Under the pieces are notes generated by a model. That model was not told the origin of the DNA, searched no databases, and was given only the letters and a program-made list of their open reading frames with translations. 64,000 nt of DNA. Origin: Dendrolimus kikuchii. Its lineage: Eukaryota; Arthropoda; Insecta; Lepidoptera; Lasiocampidae. Positions 24,798 to 36,160 of the stretch are shown here, piece by piece. Position 1 is the first letter of the stretch, and each line of letters opens with the position of its first letter. The DNA is taken from assembly GCA_019925095.2 (NCBI GenBank), contig CM034392.1, positions 16,401,387 through 16,465,386 of the forward strand, in the 5' to 3' direction. The position numbers and the translations under genes are program-made.

Positions 24798-25085
24798 GTA
24801 TGATATTGTTTTAATGCAAGAATTGTGTGTAAAAATATCATCTCTTTAGTGAAATATAACTTTTTAAACTGCCATAAGAACACCGCTTTTCAGATGACTG
24901 TAGCTACATAACAACCAGTTTATCTTTTACGTTGGATAGACCCACAATTTGACTGAGACTACGCTACGGTGGAAGTTATATACTCGTAGTTATGGTTGGC
25001 GATTAGTACATACTTGTGTAAAAGTTTAATTTAAATTTAACTATAGGAATGTGAATACTTAAAACTAGTTAATTACAAAACCTAT
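24798..25085. other. non-coding DNA
   Basis: Nothing recognisable. Confidence 0.4.
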
Positions 25086-25295
<210 letters not shown>

Positions 25296-25709
25296 TCGTA
25301 TATAGCTATAAAAGACCATTTGAATTAATGATACTATAATTAGGTTTTTTAACATGGTCAATTGTTTGAATGAATATAAAACGTTTAAGATACCGATTTA
25401 TAACAAAGAACAGCGCTTATTCATGAAGCAGAGGTTTCGCCGGTGAAAGTGGAACGAATGCTAATTTCTTTTGTATTTAAAATCGTAGAGGTACCCACAA
25501 AGGAAATCATTGTTGTAATACAGTTGACGGATTTAATCGCATTCCACGCGTGGACATCTGGTCAATCTACATATGCATTATGCACCAATTAAGGATCAAT
25601 AACCTCATCTTTACTATTTTACAGACACCTCGCTGCTTACAAAACATTGAAATGGCTGATCATTATATGTCTACATTCCTATCTTTCGACGCTGCCCGTT
25701 ATATATAAG
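25296..25709. other. non-coding DNA
   Basis: No feature recognised. Confidence 0.4.
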
Positions 25710-25721
25710 TATGTATTATTG

Positions 25722-25768
25722 TTCGTGCCTACCCCGCAAGGGAACTGGCGTGAAGTTATGTATGTATG
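25722..25768 (+). mobile_element. RTE-A LINE, 47-bp 3' tail insertion
   Basis: Only the last 47 bases of the RTE-A element were inserted: TTCGTGCCTACCCCGCAAGG, GAACTGGCGTGAAG and the TATG repeats. Both sides carry TATGTATTATTG (25710-25721 and 25769-25780), a 12-bp target duplication that overlaps the tail repeat at the right. Confidence 0.85.
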
Positions 25769-26214
25769 TATGTATTATTGATGTTTAATTTGTCATTGTG
25801 GCCAGCAAAGGAGTCTATACAGCCTTGTCAGATGTATTAATTATCAAATTAAGTCAATGAAATTTCAGGTATATATTCAACTGATGGTAATCAACAGACT
25901 TCTTGTAGAAACTCGTAAGGCTAAAATTGACTAAGTGGTTAATATTTTCCAGATAAACACATCACCTATTTAAAAACATGCTGCTGAATAATCTACACAT
26001 TATACATACAATGTTAACCAACATTTTCTTTTTTTATACACAAAACAGACTTTAACTCCCGGGCATTTTTTTTACAGGACACAGAAATTTGTTTAACATA
26101 TAAATAATTCGTCTGGATGTAAAATTACCATTCATAGTTGTAAACGCTCTTAAAATTATTAACGTTATGCTCTGCCCAGGCTGATCTATCTATCGTTAGA
26201 TAGATCTATGAGAT

Positions 26215-26243
26215 AAGTAAAGTGACGATTGGTCACTTTACTT
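26215..26243. repeat. perfect 12-bp hairpin, 5-nt loop
   Basis: AAGTAAAGTGAC (26215-26226), loop GATTG, then GTCACTTTACTT. A second small hairpin built on GATCTATC/GATAGATC lies 20 bases to the left (about 26183-26206). No coding or regulatory role can be inferred. Confidence 0.6.
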
Positions 26244-26756
26244 TTTTAAGCTTCTTTGTGCAAATTTTTATCTTCTTTATGCAAATACGCCATTATATGC
26301 ACAAACCACCTATTTATTTCATCCTTAAATTATAATAAACGATCAGGAAGCGATTAAAAATTGCTACAAAACACACGTCAATCCATTCAACTTTAATACT
26401 AAAAATGATGTCGAATTAAAAAGTCATACTAAGTACTTTTATTTTGGCATTGCGTCTGCCAAAAAGGATAACCAGTTTGGAATGTTTTGAATGCCATGAC
26501 TAAATTGATCCAATTAATAAGTGAGCGGAGAATTTTAAACAATTTAAATTAAATATTTATTTAATTACGCTTCGTTTCAGTTTAACAAATAAAAGAGTCA
26601 TCTTACCTACGAGTACACAAACATTTTAAATGACAACCTGTTTTCAGTATAAAATAATATTCTATTGAATAAAATGAAACAGTAATCAGTCAAGCGCATG
26701 TCGGCCCGCAGACAATTAATGGTTCTACACACACGACTGAGGATAAACAGAAACCG

Positions 26757-26818
26757 TTTTGGCCTGTTGTAAAAGAAATGGGCGTCTGCCTATCTACTGG
26801 ACTCATGCAATAAAATAA
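26757..26818 (+). repeat. SINE-like repeat remnant, internally deleted
   Basis: The stretch TGGCCTGTTGTAAAAG followed directly by GGGCGTCTGCCTATC and CTCATGCAATAAAATAA joins what look like 5' and 3' parts of the SINE-like family. Degraded. Confidence 0.4.
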
Positions 26819-27086
26819 GTGCATGTAAATAAAAAACATAAATAATCCTACTCAATGTAGGTTCAAATCAATTTTCGATATTTTTGAGACTAGTCTCAAA
26901 ATACCCCAAATGTCTAAATGCACTGAATTTTTTCAAATTCTCGAATGGATTTAGAAGTATATAGATTTTTCTAAAATTTACCACACACTTGTATATCTGG
27001 CCATAAAGAGGATATTGCACCTTACGATACCATTCCAATTTCATAGTACAAATATTCTCAAAGTAAAACGGCTATGACATAATTAT

Positions 27087-27185
27087 ACATACATAGATAC
27101 ATAACTTCACGCCAGTTCCCTTGCGGGGTAGGCACGGACAACAGAGCGCCATTCAGATTTATTCTTACACACCTCACTTGCTTCA
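27087..27185 (-). mobile_element. RTE-A LINE, 99-bp 3' end
   Basis: Contains ACTTCACGCCAGTTCCCTTG, GCGGGGTAGGCACG and CTTACACACCTCACTTGCTT, the complement of the RTE-A 3' end. The 13-mer ATGACATAATTAT flanks it on both sides (27074-27086 and 27186-27198) without a mismatch. Confidence 0.88.
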
Positions 27186-27198
27186 ATGACATAATTAT

Positions 27199-28254
27199 GT
27201 ATAATGAAATTAAAAAGGATTTCGTATTTGCCATATAGAGGTAGCTGTGGAACCCCAATAACATTATTTTTAATTAAACGATTTTTTATGACACTGGTAT
27301 GCTGTGCTTTTTATATTTATTTAATAAATGTCATAAATTCATATTATAAATCTATGCGGAATAAAGACAGTGATCTAACATTGTAATACGTGAAGTGTAG
27401 TGTAAAATTTAATTTACATATGTATATTATATGTGTTTGTGGCCTCAATTAATATTTAGGTACGGAAGTCGCTAATCAACCGAGTGCAGAGGATGTTAGT
27501 TGATAGTGTCTACTACCATACAAACTTATCACTGGTTAAAAATAATTTTTCATTCGTAGTCTGATCATTTTTTTCCATGTTTACTACAATAAGTATGGGA
27601 ATACTTATCTCATATTTCGATTTTATACTAAATTCATTCGATACTTTTATGCTGATATTAGCCGGATCAACTAAATTAAATCAATTTGGTTTAAAGGCAC
27701 AGAACTCATACAGCGAAAGAGCGTGCAATGACATTGAATAATTAAAGTTTATATTTATATAGGTAGGTCATTTTCATTAATTCACCCAAATTTAAACACA
27801 GACAAGCGGTCTAACTTCGGCTTTACATTAGACAAAACAGCTTTAGACGGGGAGCCGTATACGGGAGATTTTTGGGTTTGTTCAAGGGCGTCAGCTTAGG
27901 GTGAGACGGGTTAATTATAGTGCATTTCACTAATGTAACGATTTAAGCGTAACGTCCCATGCGTTACGCTTAAATGGGAGGGTTACAAGCTTGCAAAAAA
28001 AAATGTTGTCTTGATATTCTCGAGCGCAGTTGATCTTTTCTTTCTTTTGAAAGAAAAGTAGCAAAAAATACGGAAAGAAAAACAAGGTTAGGGAAAAAAT
28101 ATAATCTGTTGATTACCGCAAGTCGAACTACCAAAAATCGTCTATATAGTCTTACGTAGAATATTAGTATATTTAGAGAAATTAATAATTATAATCATGA
28201 GACAAAGCAGCGATTTTCCTAAACATTATATCCCGATATATCGTGCATTTATAT
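27199..28254. other. AT-rich non-coding DNA
   Basis: No gene. Contains a perfect 14-bp hairpin at 27941-27975 and a smaller palindrome at about 28034-28057 (CTTTTCTTTC / GAAAGAAAAG). Confidence 0.45.
27941..27975. repeat. perfect 14-bp hairpin, 7-nt loop
   Basis: ATTTAAGCGTAACG (27941-27954) is followed after TCCCATG by its exact complement (27962-27975). Function unknown; possibly a transposon end or fold-back remnant. Confidence 0.75.
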
Positions 28255-28395
28255 TTGGCGTGACGCTGACGTCGAGCGGCCGGAAGCATTGGACGCGGAA
28301 AGGCATCGCCGTGCCCGCTAGCCGCTGCCGCGATCGACATACGTGTACCTACCCAAACACCGGACGGTGCCTTCACCTCTTAAGACGGTATCGTA
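28255..28395. promoter_or_regulatory. CpG-rich patch, possible promoter or 5' exon
   Basis: About 140 bases rich in CpG (GACGTCGAGCGGCCGG, CCGCTGCCGCGATCGAC) stand out from AT-rich DNA, with a CRE-like TGACGTCG at 28267. ORFs on both strands cross it but neither peptide shows a motif. It may be an untranslated first exon or promoter, or the end of an unrecognised element. Weak call. Confidence 0.25.
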
Positions 28396-29049
28396 TCGGT
28401 CTGTCAGTGACGACAGTTCATTAACAAATTAAATAAATGTCCATAATATCGACGATGATAAAAGATACCTGTAGCCATATAAACTTTCATATAGTTACAC
28501 GTAAGCATGGTTTTTTGGTGCAATTAGAAAGTTAAAAATTAACTTAAAGATTATTAATTAAATTTTCAGTCTATAATCAAGAGTCGGTCTCTTGATTTGC
28601 AGATTTGCATTATTAAATAAATGATTTGAAGTATATAATAGTTCCAATTTACATTTTGTTTTCTATTCTCAATTTTCATTCGGTCTTTTTAGTGCATTAC
28701 TTTTAAATTGTCTTTTTTGCAGTCGGGTTTTCGACATTTTTAACTATGCTTTGGCACACAGTAAAGAGCCATATATTATATCAACCTTGCTGCGGCATGA
28801 TCTACGTTAAAATTCACCTCTAAATCAAATGAAATGAAATCAAATAATCTATTGCATAAAAACATGGTAGTTATACAAATAGGTCTTGTTATTTTATAAT
28901 GATCACATGTTTTTTGCCGGTTCGGCGTATAAGTTTTTGAAACTTATATAGGTACATACTTATTTCAATATTTGTTTTAATTATAACAATAATGTTAATG
29001 TTCCAATCTTATAATCATTGAGATATAACATATGATATGATCTAAGCTT

Positions 29050-30430
29050 ATAATTATGTATAAACTTAACAAAATACTAAATTATACACAATTTAAATTT
29101 GGATATGTTTCTAATAATAGTAATAATATAGTACAAATATTATATTTAAACACTTAAAATTCTATTCTAAGTCCTGTAGTTGCATTTTTTAAATTGTGAT
29201 TTAAATAATTTATTTTTCAGAGTATTTCAGCTCTTTTGGAATTTTATTATATATTTTTGGGGCCATGCATACTATACTCTTGTACAGTAAAGTTGTTTTG
29301 CAAAGTGAATACAAAGTCTTTATTTATTACGTATATTCCTAACCGTAACGTCGGATGTATTTGGAAACAAATGTAGATTTTTGTTGTTTTTTGACACAAA
29401 AATCTACATTCGACGTTACGGATAGGAATATAACTATACCGTCGCTATATATCTTAGAATTTGTGACTTCAAAGATATATAGCGATAGAACAGTGAGTAA
29501 ACTATAATTAATAAATAGCGTTTACAGCTTTCAATTATATGTATTTTGAACATTGCTGTTATACAGCTGGTATGTTGCATTAAGAATATAGTATTTATAT
29601 TGGATGAGTTACGCCTAAATATGACACCACACATCAAAACAGATTCTACAAGCCCATAGTAAGCTGTAAGCAGAGCGTCTGTATTGACTGTTACTGCCAA
29701 TTTGTGCACTGCAAAGTATGGACTACTTACTTTTTTACTTAACTTACCTATATGATTTTTTCCAATTTCTATTGTCTATTACTAATCATAAAAATCGGGC
29801 AGAGTCTAGTTCACGTATGATATTGTTAGATTTGATTTAGAGGTTATAGGCCTTTGAATAAAATGCATTATTTCTGTTTTGCTAATATTTATTTTAAGGT
29901 TGTTATTTTTTATATCACTACACGGTACAGTTAATGTGCTGTCATAAGCGAATAAAGTCATAGAACATGTACTACATTTGGCAGGTAGTTAATGTATATA
30001 GTAAACAAAAGAGAGCCGAGCACACTGCCTTGAGGTACTCCGTATGTCACGGAACGTTTATTAGACAAATTAATAATTTCAGTTTTTATTTCTATTACTT
30101 AAATAATAATATATTAATTGGGATACATTCCCCTTATTGCGCAAGCTTCTAGTTTACGGTTTAAATATTGTGATCTACATAGTCAAAAGCTTGAGTCATA
30201 TCACAATAAACGGAGGCTACCGGGGTTCTGATGTCGACGTGAGTGGCAACATTTCTTATGAAGCCACAAATGGCCATGTTAATTGTTTTACCCCGTCGAA
30301 ATCCCTTCTGTTCAGTACAAAAAATATGTTTTTTTTCAAGGTACGCGTTTATTTGGTTATAATTTTTTTTTTGAGAATATCGAAATTAAAGCAATAGGCC
30401 TATACTTCTATAAAAATTCATTGTTGGAGT
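29050..30430 (-). pseudogene. degraded LINE reverse transcriptase (Jockey/CR1 group)
   Basis: Minus-strand translation in shifting frames gives the ordered landmarks of a non-LTR reverse transcriptase. From right to left these are YRPIALISIFSK near 30410, EQKGFRRGKTINMAI near 30300, ASVYCDMTQAFDYVDHN near 30200, YGVPQGSVLGSLLF near 30040, a decayed catalytic-loop region near 29950, LTAYYGLVESVLMCG near 29640, and MAPKIYNKIPKELKYSEK near 29230. Several stops and frameshifts are present, so it is inactive. The C-terminal part is interrupted by nested fold-backs at 29332-29485. A Gly-rich thumb phrase and 3' end near 29050 set the approximate left edge; the start of the ORF (endonuclease) is missing. 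Confidence 0.75.
29332..29485. repeat. two adjacent fold-backs inside the LINE
   Basis: The first (29332-29432) has 22-base arms with one mismatch, outer part TATATTCCTA...TAGGAATATA, plus an inner perfect 15-base pairing (AATGTAGATTTTTGT against its complement). The second (29442-29485) has perfect 14-base arms TCGCTATATATCTT and AAGATATATAGCGA. The flanking LINE reading resumes on either side, so this block was inserted later. Confidence 0.75.
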
Positions 30431-31686
30431 TTCTTATATAATGGAAATCTATATCCAATACGTTAATTGCAATGGAAAGGTAGACAATCATTATAAGTGT
30501 GTAATTAATAATAGTATTATAGTTCATATTATCATTCAGATACACAAGCGCATAAACACGTTTGAAATAGATATTATATTATCGATTATACCACCCTACG
30601 TTACTAACAAAGTCGCATATCGTAATACCTACACGCCGTTTACAGAAAATCTCTTCAAAGTTCCAAATGTAAATAGAGTAATAAATAAAACAAAGTTTGT
30701 TTATGATTATCGAAACTTATGGCAATATACAAGAACCGGTAACAGGCATAAATAATAATATTTTTATAACATTTTGGGAAATTAATGTAATCACGAAAAT
30801 GTAGACCAACACTGTTAATAGGGTAGGGCGATATCTTTATTCTAAATTTGCATACAAAGGCCCTTATAGATTTCGATAAAGAGACTCCTCAAATGTTACT
30901 ATTATTAAGTCTTCAGGGGGCTATTTCTTCGATTTTACGAGGTGTGACTGTAATAATATTTTCAAATAAACTTCAAAAGTTTATTATTTAAACTAGGTTT
31001 TAGAAGAACATACATAGCTACATACTTAATAAATTAAAACATAGGTGTAGACCTCTGCGCCCTACTCCCATAGTCATTCCTACTACAGCTCCAATGTAAT
31101 TCTGACAAAAGTTCATAATATAGTGTACTACATTCAGCAATATCTTGATAAAATAAAATGTGTACAAAATACGTAACTAAAAGTCATTGTTACTAGGTCA
31201 AAAACCCAATAACAAAAAATTAAGTTTCTTTTGAATAGTCTTTACAAAAACTTCAATAAAAACTCTGTTACAGCTCACACAATCTAGTTTCTAAGTGAAA
31301 TTAAATATCTTCCCATAAGAAGATTAATGTACCTCTGTCAATTGCGTAAATAATTAAGGTGCTTGAAATAGGCACAAATTTACTGAGATTGAGAAGTCAC
31401 ATTTATATTACAATAGTTATTGTGTCTCGATGGAAGAAAAATGAAATAGGCATTTCTGTCTGTAAAATGAAGTGGGGTCCAATAAGCCGAACCCACATAA
31501 AATGTAAATGACGAAGACCATCAAAAAGTAAAGTCAATCGATCAAAGTGAACAAGACAAACATTAGGTTGAAAGGACTACATATTTTTACTCTACTACGG
31601 TTCTAAAAATGTACTAAACTAAATTATAGATAAATACTACTAGCACAGCAATAAACTCAGTTGCCAACTGTTTACTATTACATCAA
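30431..31686. other. AT-rich non-coding DNA
   Basis: A 104-codon ORF (30441-30755, plus strand) lacks any recognisable motif and is rich in Asn, Ile and Lys as expected of random AT-rich DNA. Nothing else seen. Confidence 0.45.
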
Positions 31687-31688
31687 TA

Positions 31689-31929
31689 GAGCGATGCAAT
31701 AGCAACGCCACCTATTGTATTTCTTACTTTTCTTTTTATTACCTACATTAAGCTGGTCCTTCGAGTCGGATCAGCTTAATGTAGATTTTTCTTGAGAGTA
31801 GATTCCAATGACACACACTTGTTTTTAGTATTAAATTCGATTTAATTTTGAGAGCGCATTGTACAATATAGACATATAATGAGAATGAAAGTAAGCAAAA
31901 CAATAGGTGGCGTTGCTATTGCATGGCTC
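31689..31929. mobile_element. TA-flanked MITE, 241 bp, with internal hairpin
   Basis: Ends GAGCGATGCAATAGCAACGC and, inverted, GAGCCATGCAATAGCAACGC; the pairing continues through CACCTATTGT, about 29 bases with one mismatch. TA lies on both sides (31687-31688, 31930-31931), which fits Tc1/mariner target choice. Inside is a second hairpin, 31743-31759 against 31768-31784 (arm CTACATTAAGCTG). No coding capacity. Confidence 0.8.
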
Positions 31930-31931
31930 TA

Positions 31932-32928
31932 GTGATGTATTAGTAACCACCAAAATTATTTGTCACAAATGCGGCATACAGCCTTTCTAATTAATATCAG
32001 TGTAGTGTCGCTTTCCAAAGTTATTCTTTTCTTTCAATAACAGTTAGCCTTAATAATTAATTAAATAGCCACTTATACTGTTACTTTACTCTGTATGTTG
32101 CGTTAACGAGCAGTAAAGCTTAAATTATGAAACGCACTTTCAATGAATATTTAAGATCGATTTATTTGAAATTGATCAAATAGGAAATATTATTCCCACA
32201 TATTTTGTCGTAAATAGGAGGACAATAGCGGCCTTACTTATAATAATCTCGTTAAGAAACGATTAGCCATCTCTTAAGTAAGAGAATCAGAATCAGACCC
32301 TAATCAATGAATATCTTTTTTTCCACTTATAAACGTGTATTACCTGTTGTTTACCTAAGAGGAGCACAGATAAACGAAATTTTAGTGATTAACATAGGTT
32401 GTACCCAAAATATTCGACTAAATAGGAGTTTATGGGTAAGATTTTCACTAATGAGTTGCTGAGCAGTTTCTTTAAATTTAAGAAACGATTGTAAGTAAGG
32501 CCATAGATGTGTAAGTTATCCAGGTCAATTTTTTTAAAATATAAATCAAGCAAACACTCCTTGAGGTTAATCTGCAGCAAGCTTTTAATAGGTTCGATAA
32601 TGTATATGCAATCTAATATTGCACGTAAATATTATAACTGAGAAACCGTAATCTAGAATACGTTTCCAACTTAGAATGTGTCAACACTAACTTAGAATGT
32701 GTCAACACTAACTCCGACTGTGTTTTGTTATAGAAATGGACGACGATGTCGGGACACTTGCAACCTTGAGTCTGATAACCAAACCATCTACAACATTACC
32801 TCATATAAATACTTCAAGTAGGACAAAAATATAGAGTGCTTTTTGTTGAAATTTAGATAAACCAATAGCATACAATCCATAAATGTAATTAATAAATATT
32901 TATACAGTATTCTTTATAAAACCGTTTT
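31932..32928. other. AT-rich non-coding DNA
   Basis: No gene. A direct duplication of AACTTAGAATGTGTCAACAC lies at about 32669-32708, a short tandem repeat. Confidence 0.45.
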
Positions 32929-33229
32929 TATCCGTGCAGGAACGGAGTAAAAATACAATTTCCTGCAGGCCTGTCGTAAGAGGCGACAAAACAACCCACA
33001 GCCAGGTGATAGGGTATTTGCCCGACTGGATGGCTACCATCCCTGGTGTAGAGTATGCCGCCATAACAACCTTAAGTTATATTCCGGCATTAGTGGCCAG
33101 GTTCCAGTCACCCTTTAGAGAGCAGCAGCACATTCGCAGCACCTTTGGTGTTGCAAGTGTCCATAGGCGATGGTAACCGCTTTCCATCGGGTGGGTCGTC
33201 TGCCTATCCGCTTAGCTCACGCAATGATT
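32929..33229 (+). mobile_element. SINE-like 300-bp repeat, copy D
   Basis: Full-length copy from TATCCGTGCAGGAACGGAG to CTCACGCAATGA, with an 18-base deletion in the CG-rich part near 32966. The 80-codon ORF within it (32934-33176) is shared with other copies by descent and is not a gene. Confidence 0.75.
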
Positions 33230-33630
33230 AAAAAATCGGCATTTACGTTAAATAACAAAAAGTCTGTAAAGTAAATTGCATTACTTAATTGCATGAAAAT
33301 ATAAATTATCTATGTATGTATGTACCAAGGTTACATTAGGTAAGCGATGGATCGCAATCTCTTTTTTTACTATCAGTTGTTTTATTCTACATGTAACTAA
33401 TAAAGATGTTTAAAAAGGTCAATCTTAAAAGAGATAATAATTTGATTAACTAAGTATATCAGTAACAAACAAAACTTATAAGGGAAATACGCAATAATAC
33501 CATTACCATATGTCATAATATTATATTAAAGGCTACATACCCTATTGCCAATATGATAACAATAAGTAACCAGGCTCTAGACATGAAAAATGGGATACGA
33601 CGTAAACATGCACACATAGGCAATACTTAC
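33230..33630. other. AT-rich DNA, possible intron
   Basis: If the exon at 33631-33768 is real, this is the beginning of its intron, which opens with GTAAGT on the minus strand. An isolated ATGT-rich patch at 33314 resembles an RTE-A tail but lacks the adjacent diagnostic bases. Confidence 0.35.
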
Positions 33631-33768
33631 ATTGTCTTTGGAAGCTATCCGTTTGATATCAATCAGCTTATGGTATTGTCGCAGCGCGCGCATGTACAGC
33701 CTGACGGGGAAATCGACGGGCAGCGAGACAGGCTCCGCCGTCCGGGACGCCACCCCCGCGCCGCTCAT
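33631..33768 (-). CDS. candidate first coding exon, 46 codons
   Basis: On the minus strand an ATG with A at -3 opens a frame of exactly 46 codons (starts MSGAGVASRTAEPVSLP, later LYMRALRQYHKLIDIKR, last residues ASKDN) ending at a phase-0 splice donor, GACAAT|GTAAGT. An in-frame TAA lies 11 codons upstream of the ATG, consistent with a start exon. Composition is far richer in G+C and CpG than the surroundings and the upstream DNA is also CpG-rich, as near a promoter. The first residues look disordered, the rest helical and basic. I do not recognise the family. The next exon would lie to the left and was not found. It is separated from neighbours by TEs, so the gene probably has large introns. 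Confidence 0.45.
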
Positions 33769-33789
33769 CGTAAACGGGCACTCAACACA

Positions 33790-34050
33790 AATCGTTCTTT
33801 ATTCATAAACAAGCACCAAATGAATCCAGCACAGACATGAGCGCAAATCGCGCGTCCGAAGTGAACGTAGGTATCACGCAACACTGACGTACTGTGCGCC
33901 CCGCGCATGCGATTGCGAACCCGCCATGCGGTGACGCTTGCAAAAGGAAACCACCATTTGTCTGCAAGAGAAACTTTCCCTGCCGTCGTGAATTGTCTCT
34001 TTGCCGGCACCCTGACCCGCTTCTACCTTAACCATTACCTCTATAATTGG
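33790..34050 (-). promoter_or_regulatory. CpG-rich region upstream of candidate exon
   Basis: About 250 bases with many CpG dinucleotides (GCGCCCCGCGCATGCG at 33897, CGCGCGTCCGAAG at 33848) directly upstream of the exon at 33631-33768. No TATA box is obvious. Read as a likely promoter plus 5' UTR, by position and composition only. Confidence 0.35.
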
Positions 34051-34758
34051 AGGATGCGGTATCGATGAAAGCTTACATACCACACGCAACAAAGCACAAA
34101 ACTGTCGAGAAAGTTTGCCTCTTTATTGTTTCTAGATTCAATATCGCGCATAAGCTTTAGTTAAAGGAAGAAAACGAAATAAATTATTTGATATAAACAA
34201 ATTAATTGCACCGTAGATTTGTATGACGAGAGCTCATAGCTGGCGTAGGACTTGAACGTTTTATGTAATAAACTACATTAATAATAATGTTATTACGCAC
34301 GTAAGTAATACATTGAACTTAAACATTCACAGTGATTACAATAATTCGTGACGTTGCTGATCCAAGGAACTTAGGATCCGGCTATAAGGCTTAAGAATTA
34401 GACACATCGTTGTTCCGTTTGTATTCAATATTATGCCAGTCACAAAGACACTAGTGATAGTAGCTAGAAAATAATGCATTTCTAACACGTATGAAGTGTG
34501 AATAGCCTGTATAAGGCAATACCTCGTGATAAGGGCAGCTGAACGATAAGGCCGTGCACGCACCACGAATATTTCGATGGGGGTTTTTCCCGCGCATTCT
34601 GTAGTAAACTATGTATGTATAATGGTACTCTATAGAATCGAACCCACGAGAACAGGAACAGATTTCGCGCCGAATTTAAATCCGATGCATTGCCACAGAT
34701 TTAATATGTACTAGGCTTAAGCTGTGAATAAAACCATAAACATTACGATCTCTTAATA

Positions 34759-34870
34759 TTTTCTTAAGTTTTCGCGACTTGTATACATAATAAAACTACG
34801 TAACGTCGGAAAAACCAAAATCAAATAAAATTACCGCGCTTAAAACCGTTAAAACGTAGTTTTATTATAT
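34759..34870. repeat. TAATAAAACTACGT repeat, inverted ends
   Basis: Perfect 14-bp inverted pair TAATAAAACTACGT (34789-34802) and ACGTAGTTTTATTA (34854-34867), enclosing TTACCGCGCTTAAAACCG. Related copies lie at 40303-40600 and 51081-51165. The left flank TTCTTAAGTTTTCGCGACTT is the complement of 40567-40591, so the family is longer than the hairpin. Confidence 0.6.
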
Positions 34871-35374
34871 TACGATCTCTCTTTAAGCAATGTTCATAAA
34901 AGTATTATGTTTCATTTATTCACAGTGTTAGACGTTGAAAGTGTGTTAGAGGTTATGTGTAATTAAGTAGGTATATCCAATTTCCATACTAATACATAAA
35001 CATGAAGTGTAAACATGACTTTATTTGAATGCTTTCTTTATGACATAAGGAATAAATTAATTACTGCGATATTTAGTATTTTCAATAACAATGATAAAAC
35101 AGAACACATTTTATCACAAAAGTACCAGTAATTTGGCAAGATAAGAATGCCAAGTTTATGCGAACGAAACTGGATGAACCGAATATCATAAAATTTGGTG
35201 CATATGTACATTACAAGTAAGAAGATAGACATAAATATCTGTTATTTTTCCTGGAAAATTGGATAGTTTTCGTATGATAAAAATCTGAAACGCGTGGGGT
35301 ATTTCTAGTAAGTTTAATATAATAATTGTATTTGCAAAGCAAAAAAAGTTAGTTTGTAATGTTGACATTATCAG

Positions 35375-35600
35375 TCTCTAATGTAACTGCTCCATCTGGG
35401 ATAATGTTAGTATTGGTGACCGTTTCATTATGATGCGATATTGTCATTAATTTTAATTACGTTAGATATTGCCAAATAACCTATGTTTATACTAATGTAG
35501 CTAATCATAAACAGCGTTATTTTGAACGTTTTAAATAAAACGTATTTCGCCACAGTCCCTAACTATGTTTAAGGCAAAATCTAATATTAACTAAATTATA
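35375..35600. repeat. dispersed repeat related to the MITE at 51369
   Basis: Contains CCATCTGGGATAATGTTAG, then GATATTGCCAAATAAC, ACTAATGTAGCTA and TTTCGCCACAG in the same order and spacing as CATCTGGGATAATGTTAC, CATATTGCCAGGTAAC, ACTAATGTGGCTA and TTCGGCCACAA at 51371-51545. The right inverted end is not clear here. Confidence 0.55.
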
Positions 35601-36160
35601 TACGTTTTATAATATACTAAATAAAATATATTAATCACAATGACAAAATGTATGAAAACCAGTAGCAGTCTCGCATGATTGGTCATATTAGTAAGTCCGA
35701 CAAAGTGAACCTAGCCACGAGTCACGATCACAAGGATGTGTCACGCTAACCGCGATGTATAATTGAACTGATTATCCATTGTAATTGCAATTTACGTCAA
35801 TAGAATTTAACAAACATACTACAATAATTATTTATGGCCTTCAATATTCTAAATCATGCAACAACATGTTAGTAATAGAAGTATGCTTTCAAGCTGTTGT
35901 AACATTTGTACCAGCAAATAAGGTTTATGCAGTTTTTCTCTATATTCAATAGATAATTACTACAAAGTTAATTAAATCCACATATAAGAACAAGTGTTCC
36001 AGATTATAAGTAAAAATCAGCCATGTGCGTGTTTAACTATGCACATCTCAGGGTTCCGTAGATATGACATACATCTTTACTCCTCGCATTCTTTGGCTAC
36101 GGAATCCCAAAATGTATTTAATATAAAATAGTCAGTTTTTCAAATATTACTAAGCGGATC

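Larger units (their letters stand above)
25781..27073. other. AT-rich non-coding DNA
   Basis: No gene. It holds two small features listed separately (hairpin at 26215 and a SINE-like remnant at 26757). Confidence 0.4.
34051..36160. other. AT-rich non-coding DNA with repeats
   Basis: No gene supported. Includes the dispersed repeats listed at 34759 and 35375. ORFs at 34336-34566, 35038-35232 and 35186-35368 have no recognisable motif. Confidence 0.45.

Noticed and set aside
30441..30755. 104-codon plus-strand ORF
   Set aside because: Asn/Ile/Lys-rich with no motif, as expected by chance in AT-rich DNA.
33310..33335. ATGT-rich patch as another RTE-A tail
   Set aside because: The diagnostic CTGGCGTGAAGT before the repeat is missing, and no target duplication is seen.
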